This document shows, piece after piece, positions 44,817 to 55,292 of a DNA stretch of 64,000 bases. Position 1 is the stretch's first letter. Each line of letters begins with the position of its first letter. This stretch comes from Lepidonotus clava. Lineage: Eukaryota; Annelida; Polychaeta; Phyllodocida; Polynoidae. The stretch is from assembly GCA_936440205.1 (NCBI GenBank), contig OW387149.1:8514114-8578113 (forward strand). Direction: 5' to 3'. The translations under genes and the position numbers were made by a program. The notes beneath the pieces were generated by a model. That model saw only the letters and a program-made list of their open reading frames with translations. It was not told the DNA's origin and searched no databases.

Positions 44817-45768
44817 TGTGACGTTCTCTGGTAAGTCGGGGTTGCCGATTCTTACAACAGAGGAACGTGGGGGTTGTTCGGGTCTCGGGGCGGACGGGGA
44901 ATCCGGGCCAAGAACCGAGATGTGTTTCTAGAGTCGTGCCTCGCGCACGAGGGGGGGCTGAGCGAATCGATCGGGAATCGGCACTCGATGTCGACGGAGG
45001 ACTGCGGGGGAGGGAAATTATGGTAGGGGTACGGGTCGGCCGGGGGGCGGTCCACCCCTGAGTTCCGGTCCGCGGGGGCGACGGGCCGACGGTCGCCTAT
45101 TGTTTGGTAGCGTGGGGCCGAGCATGCCGCGCCCTCGTCCCCGCGGACTTCGCTCCCTCGTTCCGCTCCCCATGTCTTCGTACCATACTACGCCTCGGTT
45201 TCCGGTACTACTTCGGGCCTTCGTGCCCTACTCCGTTCCCTCGTTCCTCGTTCTTCGGGCCATCGGGCCCCTTACCCTATGTTTCTACTACCTATCTCGA
45301 ACTTCGACTGTTTTGTCCTAACTTCGGCTTAATTACTCTGATCGGCTCATCTTTAGCGGTTGTTTCAGGAAAGAGGACACGTCTGGACACCAGGAGAACT
45401 GTTAAAGAACTCTGTTTATTCGGGCCTCACCGCCCCTTTATATACTAGAGAGGTCAGCCCTGATTGGCTGCCTTCGGTCACGTGACCTACAACTGACGTC
45501 ACTTCCGGTTTATATATTCCGTTTCGGGTTTACATTTCACTTCCGGTTTACATATTTCCGGGTTTCGTTCCATTACGTTTTCGTTATTCGTTCTTTTACA
45601 TATTCGTTATTCGTTCTTTACATATTCGTTCTTTACATCTATTTCGTTCTTCGTTCTTTACATATTCGTTCTTTACATCTATTTCGTTCTCTTACATATA
45701 TTTCTATTATTACCTTATTTCTATTATTTTAGCCTCTATGTATTTTGGCTGAATAGCCGTTCATCACA
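44817..45768 (-). repeat. 5' LTR of the Gypsy element
   Basis: 952 bp, TG…CA ends, followed by CCATG (45769-45773). Promoter sites in element sense: CRE TGACGTCA (45494-45501), CACGTG (45479-45484), CCAAT (45463-45467), TATATAAA (45438-45445) and AATAAA (45415-45420). Confidence 0.95.
45415..45510 (-). promoter_or_regulatory. LTR promoter and polyadenylation signal
   Basis: ETS/CRE, E-box, CCAAT, TATA and AATAAA in one 95-bp block, matching in order and spacing the LTR relic at 5507-5597. Confidence 0.7.
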
Positions 45769-45773
45769 CCATG

Positions 45774-47706
45774 TATATATCGTGCAGTTGAAAATAAATT
45801 AGGTATAATAAAAAGGGTAGAGATATTTTATAATGTATAATTAGATAGACCTTTGACCCTTGTATGAGTTTGAAACACTGATAGGTTTATGTCATTAACT
45901 AGATATTAGTATCATGTATTGTGTGTTCTTAATGCTACCTTAGTGTGTATTTTCTGTAGTTTCTACCTTTGATAAAATGACAACTATGACCTATATTATT
46001 CTGCCCTTGCTATTGATTGCTACGGAATCTATTATGAATTCATGGTAGGCTGACCGATGCTGAAAGGTTCTCAGTGGTAAAATTTGGGACTTACATCAAA
46101 GATATTGGACATGACTCCCGAGGGACCTTTTGCATTCACTTTAAACACCAACACATGGAGTTTGGTTTTAAGATAACAGTATATTGGTACCTGGGAATGC
46201 AAGCTCCATATAGAAATTAATAAGAATTGTGATTGTTTGATACTAGCATTGCACCAAAGCAAGTATTATTACAAGTACTTTTGTATTTTCCATTTTGCAT
46301 TGGTTGAAATTGTTTCAGTGATGATCTATGCAAGTAAGATACTCAATGCAGATCAATTGACGCCTAGTAAGACTATATTTCACTATGCATTATTTCACTT
46401 GCGTTGGGCAAGGTAACACAAGACAACGCAAGCAAATTTAAAGAACGCATAGTGGAATATGGAATTCGCTTGCGTTCATACTTGCGTTCAGGGAATGCAA
46501 GTGTATTGTTTTTATGGATTACTAGTATTATTTTACAAACATGTTGGTATCTGAACACAAGTAAACTTGTGTTTCCAAAATTAAGGGAACACAAATGCCA
46601 CTGAACGCATATTGGAATAAAGCCTTTAGTGTTTGGTTTTAAGGACTTAGTTACTTGCGTCCGGGCAATGCAAGTAAAAATGCACAAAACTTGTATGTGG
46701 TTATTATTTATATAGGCAGCTTGCATTCTTAGATACCAACATGTTGGTGCCTGAAACAAAAGTTCCTTGCGTTCGTGCCTCCAGCCCAATGCAAATGCTA
46801 CCCTACTCATCGCGGAATATGGGCTTTAAGGCCATATTCCAAGATGCGTTCAGCAGCACTAGCGTTGCCTCTTATTAGGAAATTCAAATTTACTTCCGTC
46901 CAGATACCAACATGTTTGTATCTGAACGCAAGTGTGCTTGCGTTTCCTAATTAGAGGCAACGCAAGTGCCACTGAATGCATCGTGGAATATAGCCTTAAT
47001 ATAGAAATATACTTGCATTCATACTTGTGTTCCCTGAACGGAAGTATGAATGCAAGCAAATCCTAGAAATGCTTGCATTTGCTTATGTTTCACTTGCGTT
47101 CATGTCAATAAAATTAATGCAAGTAAAATGGCAAATGCAAGTACATGAACGCACCCTGGAATATAGCGTTTAGGTATCTGCTTGGAGAATGTGACAGAGT
47201 GCTGCTCATGGCAAGGCAGGCTGCGTCTCCAATATCCAGTTCAGCAGTGTTTGTAATACAGACCTGAAGCTTTGAATCAGCTTGGAGAGTCTAAGCTCCC
47301 TTGGTACCAGCTGTCACAGATGTATTGAGACAAATGTCCCTTTTTAGCCTAGCAAATCTAAGCATTTAAAGCAGTATTATCAAGCAAAACTACATGGTGA
47401 TCAGAAGCAGGGTTAAGCAGAAGTCTAGCCAAAGCAGCAGTGAACCCTGAAAGCAGCAGTGAAGCCATCAGCAGCCTGAGTCAAGCCAGCGAATGCAGTG
47501 CCAGCCTAGTGTCAGTGAGTCAGCATGGAAGTTTTCAAGCCCCCACGAAACATAACCTTTACATCAGGTAACATTGCTGAGCAGTGGAGAAGGTGGGAAC
47601 AGCAGTTCAAAGTCTACTATATAGCAGCAGAACCTAATAAAAAGGCAAGCAGTCATATTTCTAGCATCAAAGACTTAGCCAAAAGCCAGGAGATAAAAGC
47701 TATAGG
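45774..47706. repeat. tandem duplication, unit 2, right part
   Basis: Corresponds to 28090-30026. The first 430 bp (to about 46205) look identical to unit 1. Beyond that, substitutions and small indels are frequent (roughly one difference per 10-20 bases in the stretch I compared). Confidence 0.85.
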
Positions 47707-49140
47707 TCCTAGCCCCAGTACAAGGGTGTTCAAGGCAAATCACAAAATAGGCAAGGCAAGGACTGTGAGTACTGTGGTGGTATGCATCCCCCAAAAGTGT
47801 ATCTTCGTAAAGAGGACAAACAGGATTAGTCTGAGGATAGCGAGTGTGAAAATAGTGACTATCTTTTTGTCAGTTCCTTGTATGTCAGTGCAGTAAGGGG
47901 TACAAAACTGTGATGATTGGAGGTGATCAAATACGCTGTAAGCTAGATACTGGTGCCAAAGCAAATGTGCTGCCTGAGTATATCATTAACAAAATGCAGT
48001 GCGCAAAACTTGCAAAGTCTAAGACTATCTTAAATACGTTTGGTAACAACCATATATTTCCAAAGTCAGGACATACAAGCAAAAGTCATAATTTGAAACT
48101 CTATGTCACAGATAAAGCAGACACTCCCATTCTTGGACACTAAGCGTATGAGTAGCTAAATCTCGTTAAATGCGAAGATATTTGTACCTGTACTCTGAAA
48201 CATTCCACCCTTCACGGAAGTATGTCGAGAGAGAGATGGAGGATGTGATCAAAGGCATAGGCCAATACAAAAAGGAATATCACATAGGGCTTTACAAGCA
48301 GGTGAAAGGCATTATTCATCAGTATACACTATGCAATGAAGCTGAAGCATAAGACAGCACTTGATGATCTTACAAAATAAAACATTATCCAGGATGTTGA
48401 CCAACCGACCAAGTGGGTTAGCGTCCTAGTGATAGTTAAGAAGAAGAATGGTGTGCTTAGGCTGTGTCTTGACCCGAGGCCTTTACAATAAAGCTATCAG
48501 GAGCCACAATATTCCAACACCAGCAGATTTCCAGGCCCAGCTATTGGGGAAAACTATCTTCAGTAGTTCATATGAATGATGGGTATTGGCACCTAAACTC
48601 AGCAAGCAGTTATCATACTATTGTAGGTTCAACACACTTTGGGGACATAAGCATTTCTTGCACGTGCCCTTTGGTATATCTTCAGCCAGTGAGATAATGC
48701 ACAAGAGGAATGAAGAGACATTTGGTGATATCAATGGTGTGCATGTCATAGCTATTTGCTTCGCAACCAAGAAGTTCCCTCAGTGCATCTATGGTAAGCC
48801 AGACATTCGCATACAGACTGACCATAAGCTCCTTAAGAGCATTCTCAAGAAACCTATATGTAAGGCTCCACCATGACTCTAACAGCTCATTTTAAGTTTA
48901 CAGCCATATGATCTAGTTGTTTAGTGTGTACCAGGGAAGTACATGTATCTAGCCAAAACCCTCTCTTGTGCATACATCAAGGGAGAGCCTGAGACGTATC
49001 TGGAGGAAGAGATGCCGCACATGGTACATAGCCTTGTAGAGAACAGTAAGGTGAGTGCTGCCAAAATGGAAGAAATCCATGAGGCTACAGATGGTGATCC
49101 TACAGAGCTGTCAGGAGTTATAAGTTGTTATTCCTTTTCA
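47240..49140 (+). mobile_element. fossil Gypsy element, broken
   Basis: Plus-strand remains in order: leader, gag-like start (MEVFKPPRN… at 47525), an aspartic-protease-like piece (CKLDTGAKANVLPE near 47938), RT-derived pieces (48170-48700), an RNase H-like piece (YGKPDIRIQTDHKLL near 48790) and a following fragment to about 49130. Multiple breaks; no intact frame. Distinct from the young Gypsy element by sequence and base composition. Old. Confidence 0.75.
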
Positions 49141-49784
49141 CATTGCCCACACTGGCCCCAGTGGTCAGTGTTTACCTCACACCTCTCACAAAATAAAGCT
49201 GGGGTAAACAGAGAGAGGTGATAAGGGTGTCTACTAGGGTTCTCACCTCTCTGTTGTGTTAGATGACCTATTCACCTATTGTCTTACCTAATGACCCTGC
49301 CTCAACAGTCACACCTGATTACAGATATGACACTTTGCACACAACCTATTTAGGGGTCCCTCAAGTGTGAGGGGCAGGCTAAATCTTTACCTACCTATAA
49401 CTTATCACAAAATTCCAAAAGGGGCATGAGGTTCATTACTGCAGCTGGTGAGATAAAATAATAAAATTGGCTGTTTAAGCATTGTTGCCTTAAAAGAGTG
49501 GAATTAAGGTAGTTTATTTTCAGTAGCTTATCAGTAGTGGTGTCTAGCTTGATCCCCGAGTGGCCTGAACTGGGGGACAATGGCCGCCGCCATGGTACAA
49601 CTCACTACAGGCCTATGCTACAACAGGTAAATTGCTCATCTTAGAGGGTAGCCCAAGTCCATCAAAGGTGTTCCAGGTGAAGCGTGCATATCATAGGCCT
49701 TCATCATATCAAGGTATATTGCTATAAGCGTTTGTTTTGATTATTTTCTGTATATATATATATATATATATTATCTAAATACAT
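49141..49784. other. non-coding, nothing recognised
   Basis: Mixed-composition DNA ending in a TA microsatellite (49750-49772). A small inverted repeat surrounds 'cacctctc…gagaggtg' (49179-49250). Confidence 0.5.
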
Positions 49785-50133
49785 AGCAGTGGTACCAACA
49801 GTTGAGCGGTCTGGGCGAAAACCTCCTTGGTTTTCATTTATAATCCATAAGTCTCAAGATGGTCAAACATTCCTTTATGTACAATTGTCTCAATCATCTT
49901 AGGTAGATTGGACACTTGTCTTATTTCAGTTATCTGTTTATCACCAGGATTATGTTATGGAGTAACAATTGTATTTTTCCAGTTATCAGGATTTTTTTCT
50001 AGCTTAAAAGAGTTGTAATGGAGCCATACCTTTCTTTTAAGCCATATATCAATCAAATTAAAAAAAACATGCCTCTCATAAGTTGAAACTATTTCGCTCA
50101 TTGCAACATCTACTGACCAAAGATGCGGCCTAA
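49785..50133 (-). pseudogene. LINE RT relic (N-terminal RT motifs)
   Basis: On the minus strand: NPDNWKNTIVTP, NPGDKQITEIRQVSNLPK, IVHKGMFDHLE and, in another frame, QGGFRPDRSTVGTTAM, the successive RT motifs of CR1-type LINEs. Stops and frameshifts present. It abuts a plus-strand LINE piece at about 50133. Confidence 0.7.
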
Positions 50134-50862
50134 CAATGGCCAAGGCTATGATCATACCAATAATAGACTATGGAAATATGTTTCTAACAGCCTGTCATAT
50201 TGTAGACCTGGACAAACTGGATGTGAGACAGAACAATGTATTACGATGTACTCTCAATATATATAACCCGATGGAAATCCATACAAATGACTTGATAAGG
50301 CAGACTAAGGTACTATCCCTTAAAAAGAAATGAGCTTACCAGTTACTTGTCTGTATCAAAAAGAACATTGATAAGAAAAACATCCCCCTGCAAAGACCCA
50401 TAAGATATACTAGAATACATCAGGGCCCCCTGGTTATATTGCCAAAGCCATCCACTGAATATTTAAAAAGCAACCATTTTACTATGGATGTAATCTGTGG
50501 AATAATCTACCTGTAAATTGTAGACTAATAGCCTCACTCGACGAGTTCAAAAATACCATTCAAAATATGTTGGAACTTGAAAATCTTGTCCTGTAAATAT
50601 TGTTTTTCTACCCCCTAACTTCATTATAAAACCTGTTGAATTCCATTATTGTAATCCCTGGAAATTATGAGCAACACCACTGTATTGTCAATGTATAGTC
50701 CTATGTATTGTTGTTGTATAGTCCTGTCCTTGGTAAATCAATGTTAACTAAGAAATGAATATGTACACTATGAATTAGTTGTATGTATGTAAATGCTGAA
50801 GGTGGCGGGAGAACAGGTGAAAGCTTGCCCCTTGCAGGATAATGTTGAATAAAGAAAAAAAA
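50134..50862 (+). pseudogene. LINE RT C-terminus, 3' UTR and A tail
   Basis: MIIPIIDYGNMFL then LDKLDVRQNNVLRC and, further on, FYYGCNLWNNLPVNCRL with LDEFKNTIQNML (50480-50595), the usual C-terminal region of CR1-like RT, followed by a stop, about 250 bp of 3' UTR and AATAAAGAAAAAAAA at 50848-50862. One internal stop is visible after LKKK. 5'-truncated insertion. Confidence 0.75.
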
Positions 50863-51059
50863 CTAGAAGTGTCAAATAAGCCAACTATTTTTTTTCAGGT
50901 ACTACTATAAAAGCATCATGTATGTTTTGACATGATGAATAACAAATACATGGAGACTTTTTAACATTAATTTCCTTAAACAAACCAAGTACTTCCAATA
51001 AATGTATTTCTATAGTAATCAGAATGACTATTCTTTAGCACAGTTCTTTGCTGGATTTG

Positions 51060-52275
51060 GTCCAATATAATAGAAAAGTCATTTATAAAATCTGCAGTAT
51101 TTTCAGATTGAATTTCATTTTTTGTAGTTTAATCCACAAGAGTGATACTATTTTTGTTTGATTTATTTTTTGGTATCACCAAATTTTTATTTTTACAAAA
51201 TTTCTTCGGATTATTTGCATAACGATTCTAATTTTCCTTGATATACTTCAGCTAAACTTGCCTTGGTCATGCACAATTATTCCTAATATTTTTTGCAGCT
51301 CCCAACCCATGCTTCTGAATTATTGCGATTTTTTTTTTAGCGTTTTTCAAGGCCAAATCTTTATCTTTAATCAATTCAATTAAAGGTGGAGTAATTGAAA
51401 TCTGGTTTTCTCTTCTAATTTCAAAATTCTTCATTGGACACATAAGGTAATTATCCTTACTAGTTCTTCCCATTTTTTTTCATAATGTCTTTCATTCCAA
51501 TATAATCAGTCTAGTCAGCATCAATCATATCTTGTTGGAATTTATTCTTATCATAGAACCTATAGCTACGTCCTGAAAAATTGCAATTAATATTCTTTTG
51601 ACTTTACACTATTTTCTTATGAGACATTATTTTGTGATTACTTGGATTCACGTCACCTACCTGTATCTTGATACTAGAGTAATGCATTGGTCCTTTAATT
51701 AATTGACCTAGTCCATATTGTTGAAGTAATTTTCTAATATATTTTGTAAAATTAGTGTTATCTAGTGTGTCTAGATTAAAATCACCAAGGATGAAAAGCT
51801 CAATTTTGCTCAAATCCAGATCTGATAAAGTTGTGTTCATAAATTCCATAAATAAGTCCATACTATCCTGAGGGGTCTATATATATTAGCTATCAAAATT
51901 GTTTTATTAGGCTTCTGTTTCACCAAAATCCATTGACTGTCAATATTTTTATTACTTGTTTTAAGATATGCTTAGTCAGTATCAGAATAATCCAAGTTAT
52001 TATCAATATACCCTCTGAATTCTTTTATTTATTTATTTATTTTTTGATTCAGAAATAAAAAAATAAATAAATAAATAAAAGAATTCAGAGGGTAGTTCTT
52101 TATGAAGCCAGGTTTCAGAAAAAATCAAGATATCAATATGTGTATCTAAAAAACTAGCTTTTAATACATCCCATTTGTTGTTCAAACTTCTAATATTTGT
52201 ATGAGCCATATGCATTTCCTTTGAGTTTTCAAAGTTTTTAAATCTATTATATTTCCCACTGTGCGAAAAAGGCAA
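51060..52275 (-). pseudogene. LINE endonuclease relic
   Basis: Minus strand: AHTNIRSLNNKWDVLKA and FSETWLHKELPSEF (52220-52090), then LFILGDFNLDTLDN (about 51800) and a further piece 51473-51267. These are APE-endonuclease blocks of a CR1-type LINE, broken by stops and by a palindromic insertion at 52027-52080. The part 51430-51600 matches 15720-15880. Confidence 0.75.
52011..52095. repeat. A/T-rich hairpin inserted in LINE relic
   Basis: Long inverted repeat built on TACCCTCTGAATTC on each side of (TTTA)n/(TAAA)n arms. The LINE protein continues across it (…LPSEF then RGYIDNNL…), so about 55-60 bp were added at an existing CCCTCTGAATTCAGAGGG palindrome. Confidence 0.75.
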
Positions 52276-52289
52276 TTACAAGATATTAA

Positions 52290-55014
52290 TTCTCTTGTAA
52301 AGATACATAAATGGCTACATTTCCATTGGATATAAGGGCATTTCCAAATCATGAGAGATTCATGAGCTTGAACAAACAGTAAAAGTTGTAATTTTCATGA
52401 TATTTACATTTTGTAATGGCTCTTTTTCCAAAGGTCTTTTTTGGTCCTGTCAAATGACCTTTATTGTTCTTTTGTGAACATTGTACATTTCAGCAAAGGT
52501 CACACAACATGAAAAATCAAATATCACAAGGATGGTCTATAGTAAACCTTAACAAAATATGGAAAGGTGGCCATTCTCCTTATCCTTACTGAATGTAATG
52601 GCTCTTTTTACAAAATATATAAATTGCTATTATGGCCACCTTGTCCAAATTCAATGATCCCTGCAAACTGTAGTTAAAGTTGTCCCCTATGGAATTTGGA
52701 AAAGTACTAAATCCCACATTTACTGACAAAGCAAAGGTTGTAGATGTGATAGTTCAAGTTCTTTTATAGTATCTGGAAATGCCTTAAATATAATCTTTAT
52801 AAAGATTAATACAAATGAAGTGTTTGAAAAGATAAGGCCTCTATGATATTGCAGGGGCACTGAGAGGCAATATTTGATGAGTTTGGAAATAACTCAATGG
52901 TCATCTTTCCAATACCTCTGAGATGTTTGTCTAAGTAATAGGTTAGAGTACACAATAATGAGAATCTTCCCATCATATCTGAGGTATATATATACCTGAG
53001 TGATGAGTTTGGAGATTACCAAAATGGTCATCTTACCAATCACTGTGAGATCTATCTCTCAGTTTGTCTCATTTCAAGTTTGATATTGAGTTAGAAGAAG
53101 AGCACCTAGTCACTCCAATGGATTTGAACAGAAAAGGTGTCTATCAAAAGGATCATTACTAAGAGACATTATAAAAACTATTACAAATATTTTGGTTTCA
53201 AATCTCCAACCCCCCATGTAATGAAAGTTGTTCATGGTATTTTAATCCGATTTCCAAAGATTAAACATAAGGCAAAGATCATTTTTTGATATGATATTAC
53301 AATGAAACTGATAATGATTTACTCATGTCCCCTCTGGTGGTTAGTTTAGAACTAAATACTTAAAGACAACAAGCAAATGAAATTTAATGGAAATGTCACA
53401 TTTACAAGGTATTTACATCCTGTGAAGATCATGTTTCCTAATCATGCTATCTTTATGCACCAGGTGGCAGCAGCATTGTTCTCATCATGTATATTTCCTC
53501 ATGTTTCTCGTGATTTTAGGTCTATAAAGTTCCATAAAGAGATTTAATCAAGACAAACATTATTTAAACAATTCACAATTATTTGAATACAACTCAGTCA
53601 ACACAATTCAATTGAGTTCACTGCATAGGACATATTAGATCCGATCACAGACAAATCTAGGTTGCATTTACAATCAGTGTATTTGAATATAGCTTGACCT
53701 AGTTTCCGGCTAACAATCTCATGATACATTACGTCAATATATCGCTCCATAACTATATAGTGGCAATATCGAACAATTGATCCGCTGCTAAACTGCTAAT
53801 CTAAGCCAAACAACACAAACCTATACTAATCATATCTACACATAGAATATTAATGACACAATACAAAGTCTTTCAATTAGATTATACAAAAAGTAGGTGA
53901 CTTATATATCATATACTATAGTAACATCATAATAATTTCTATATAGTAATATCCCTTACCAAAGGGTTTTCAGCAAATTATTCTTCCTAAGAATCAAAAT
54001 GTTTGAGCAAATATATAAAGTTATATATACACCTTCAAAAAGAGCGATATTTCTTGAATAAGCCATAACTCAGAATGTGCTTTTTTCATATATGACCTTA
54101 TGTTATTCAGCCAAAGTATTGTTATATTGCATTGAGGAAGTAATTAAATATCTTGTGCATATAATTGGCAGTATTATCTAAGTAGATTGATAGAAAGGTC
54201 ACCAGACTGTGAAAAGATATATCATAAACAGCTCAAAATTGTGAAAGGAATTCTATAAGGTTTAATAATAACTATGGGTAACACCTAAGATAAGTATGGT
54301 AAACCTGTACTGGTTTACGACAGGTGGGCCTAGTCTATCAGTGGCAGCACTACCTGGGGAAGATCAATAACCATAGTTATAACACAGCTGGGGGTAGCCG
54401 ATCTAGACGTCAGTGTGTTGTAAACAACGTTGTAAAACTAGTTTAAATGTTTCAATTGCCATCAAACTTTGTAAATGAAGTTGACAAAATATACTTTCAA
54501 TGAAATATGTAAGAAAGTGTTAATATTTTCTAAATAAAAGCATTTTCAAACGATTTTCATGTTGCCCCATTGCCGTGCATCTATCCTGAGCTAGAAAACA
54601 TGTCTCCAGGCCATGAGGTCATTGTCATAGTGATGAGGTCATTGTCATAAATACGACGTGACCTACTTGCATCTGATTGGATCTCAAGAATTAGCCTTAA
54701 CTACAGCAATCGGGGCAAAACATTGTAACAATTTAAGCTATATTGACATTATTTGGATACATTTGGATACAATTATCCATGTTATAACGTGAACAACGCA
54801 CTCGGGGTGGGATCTCGACCTCCTGGTGCCAGGCTAGAAAGCACGGGGCTTCGGTAAAGTGTTGTCTGCATTTTGGATCTGAACGCCCAAATCGTAGAGT
54901 AGTTCTAACACTGGCTAGCATATACAAAGAACCATGAATCAACAGCGAGACCTAATGAGATAGTGTCAATACAAAGACCCTAAACAAACACTAGTGTTCA
55001 ATATTATGGCATGA
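52290..55014. other. non-coding, nothing recognised
   Basis: 2.7 kb of AT-rich DNA with no long frames, RNA genes or clear element ends. A GC-richer patch at 54780-54910 looks repeat-like but is unassigned. Confidence 0.45.
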
Positions 55015-55019
55015 ACAAG

Positions 55020-55292
55020 ATCTTTACAATTCTGTCTTTTTGATGATTGTATCTATGAGAAGGTAGAAACCATACCCCTTCACTTTTACCAAGACAGGTG
55101 TTCTTTTAATGTGCAGGGTCCCATAGGAAGGGCCCTACACACAATAGCCAATAGCCCAGAGGCCTTTGATATCCCTGTTATTGTCACAAGGAGACATGCA
55201 GAGGGGTGTAGCAACCACCTTAGCCCAGCCCAGGATCGGACCCAGGCCATCCACATACCATGCAGTCACTCTAACCAATTCACCATGCTGTA
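55020..55292 (-). mobile_element. older copy of the tRNA-derived SINE
   Basis: Diverged from 19016-19376 but colinear: tail-side 'acaattctgtctttttgatg', middle 'ggtgttcttttaatgtgcag', B-box region 'caggatcggaccc', and the head ending 'atgctgtatgcc'. Lies at the same position as the 15940-16012 relic in the other duplicated block. Confidence 0.75.

Larger units (their letters stand above)
31021..45768 (-). mobile_element. young Ty3/Gypsy LTR retrotransposon, looks whole
   Basis: A 14,748-bp element on the minus strand: two 952-bp LTRs (TG…CA ends) with only about two differences noticed between them, 5-bp CCATG target duplications (31016-31020 and 45769-45773), primer-binding site, gag, pol with protease-RT-RNase H-integrase order, a third ORF and a purine-rich tract. 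The empty target site is visible in the paralogous unit at 28085-28089. Near-identical LTRs imply a recent insertion. It is GC-rich against an AT-rich host background. No obvious breaks in the main frames. Its length, a 3.3-kb region after ORF3 and a duplicated 1.2-kb internal module make it unusually large for the family. Confidence 0.95.

Noticed and set aside
54733-54942. GC-richer patch as a tRNA gene or SINE head
   Set aside because: Only a poor B-box match and no A box or cloverleaf.
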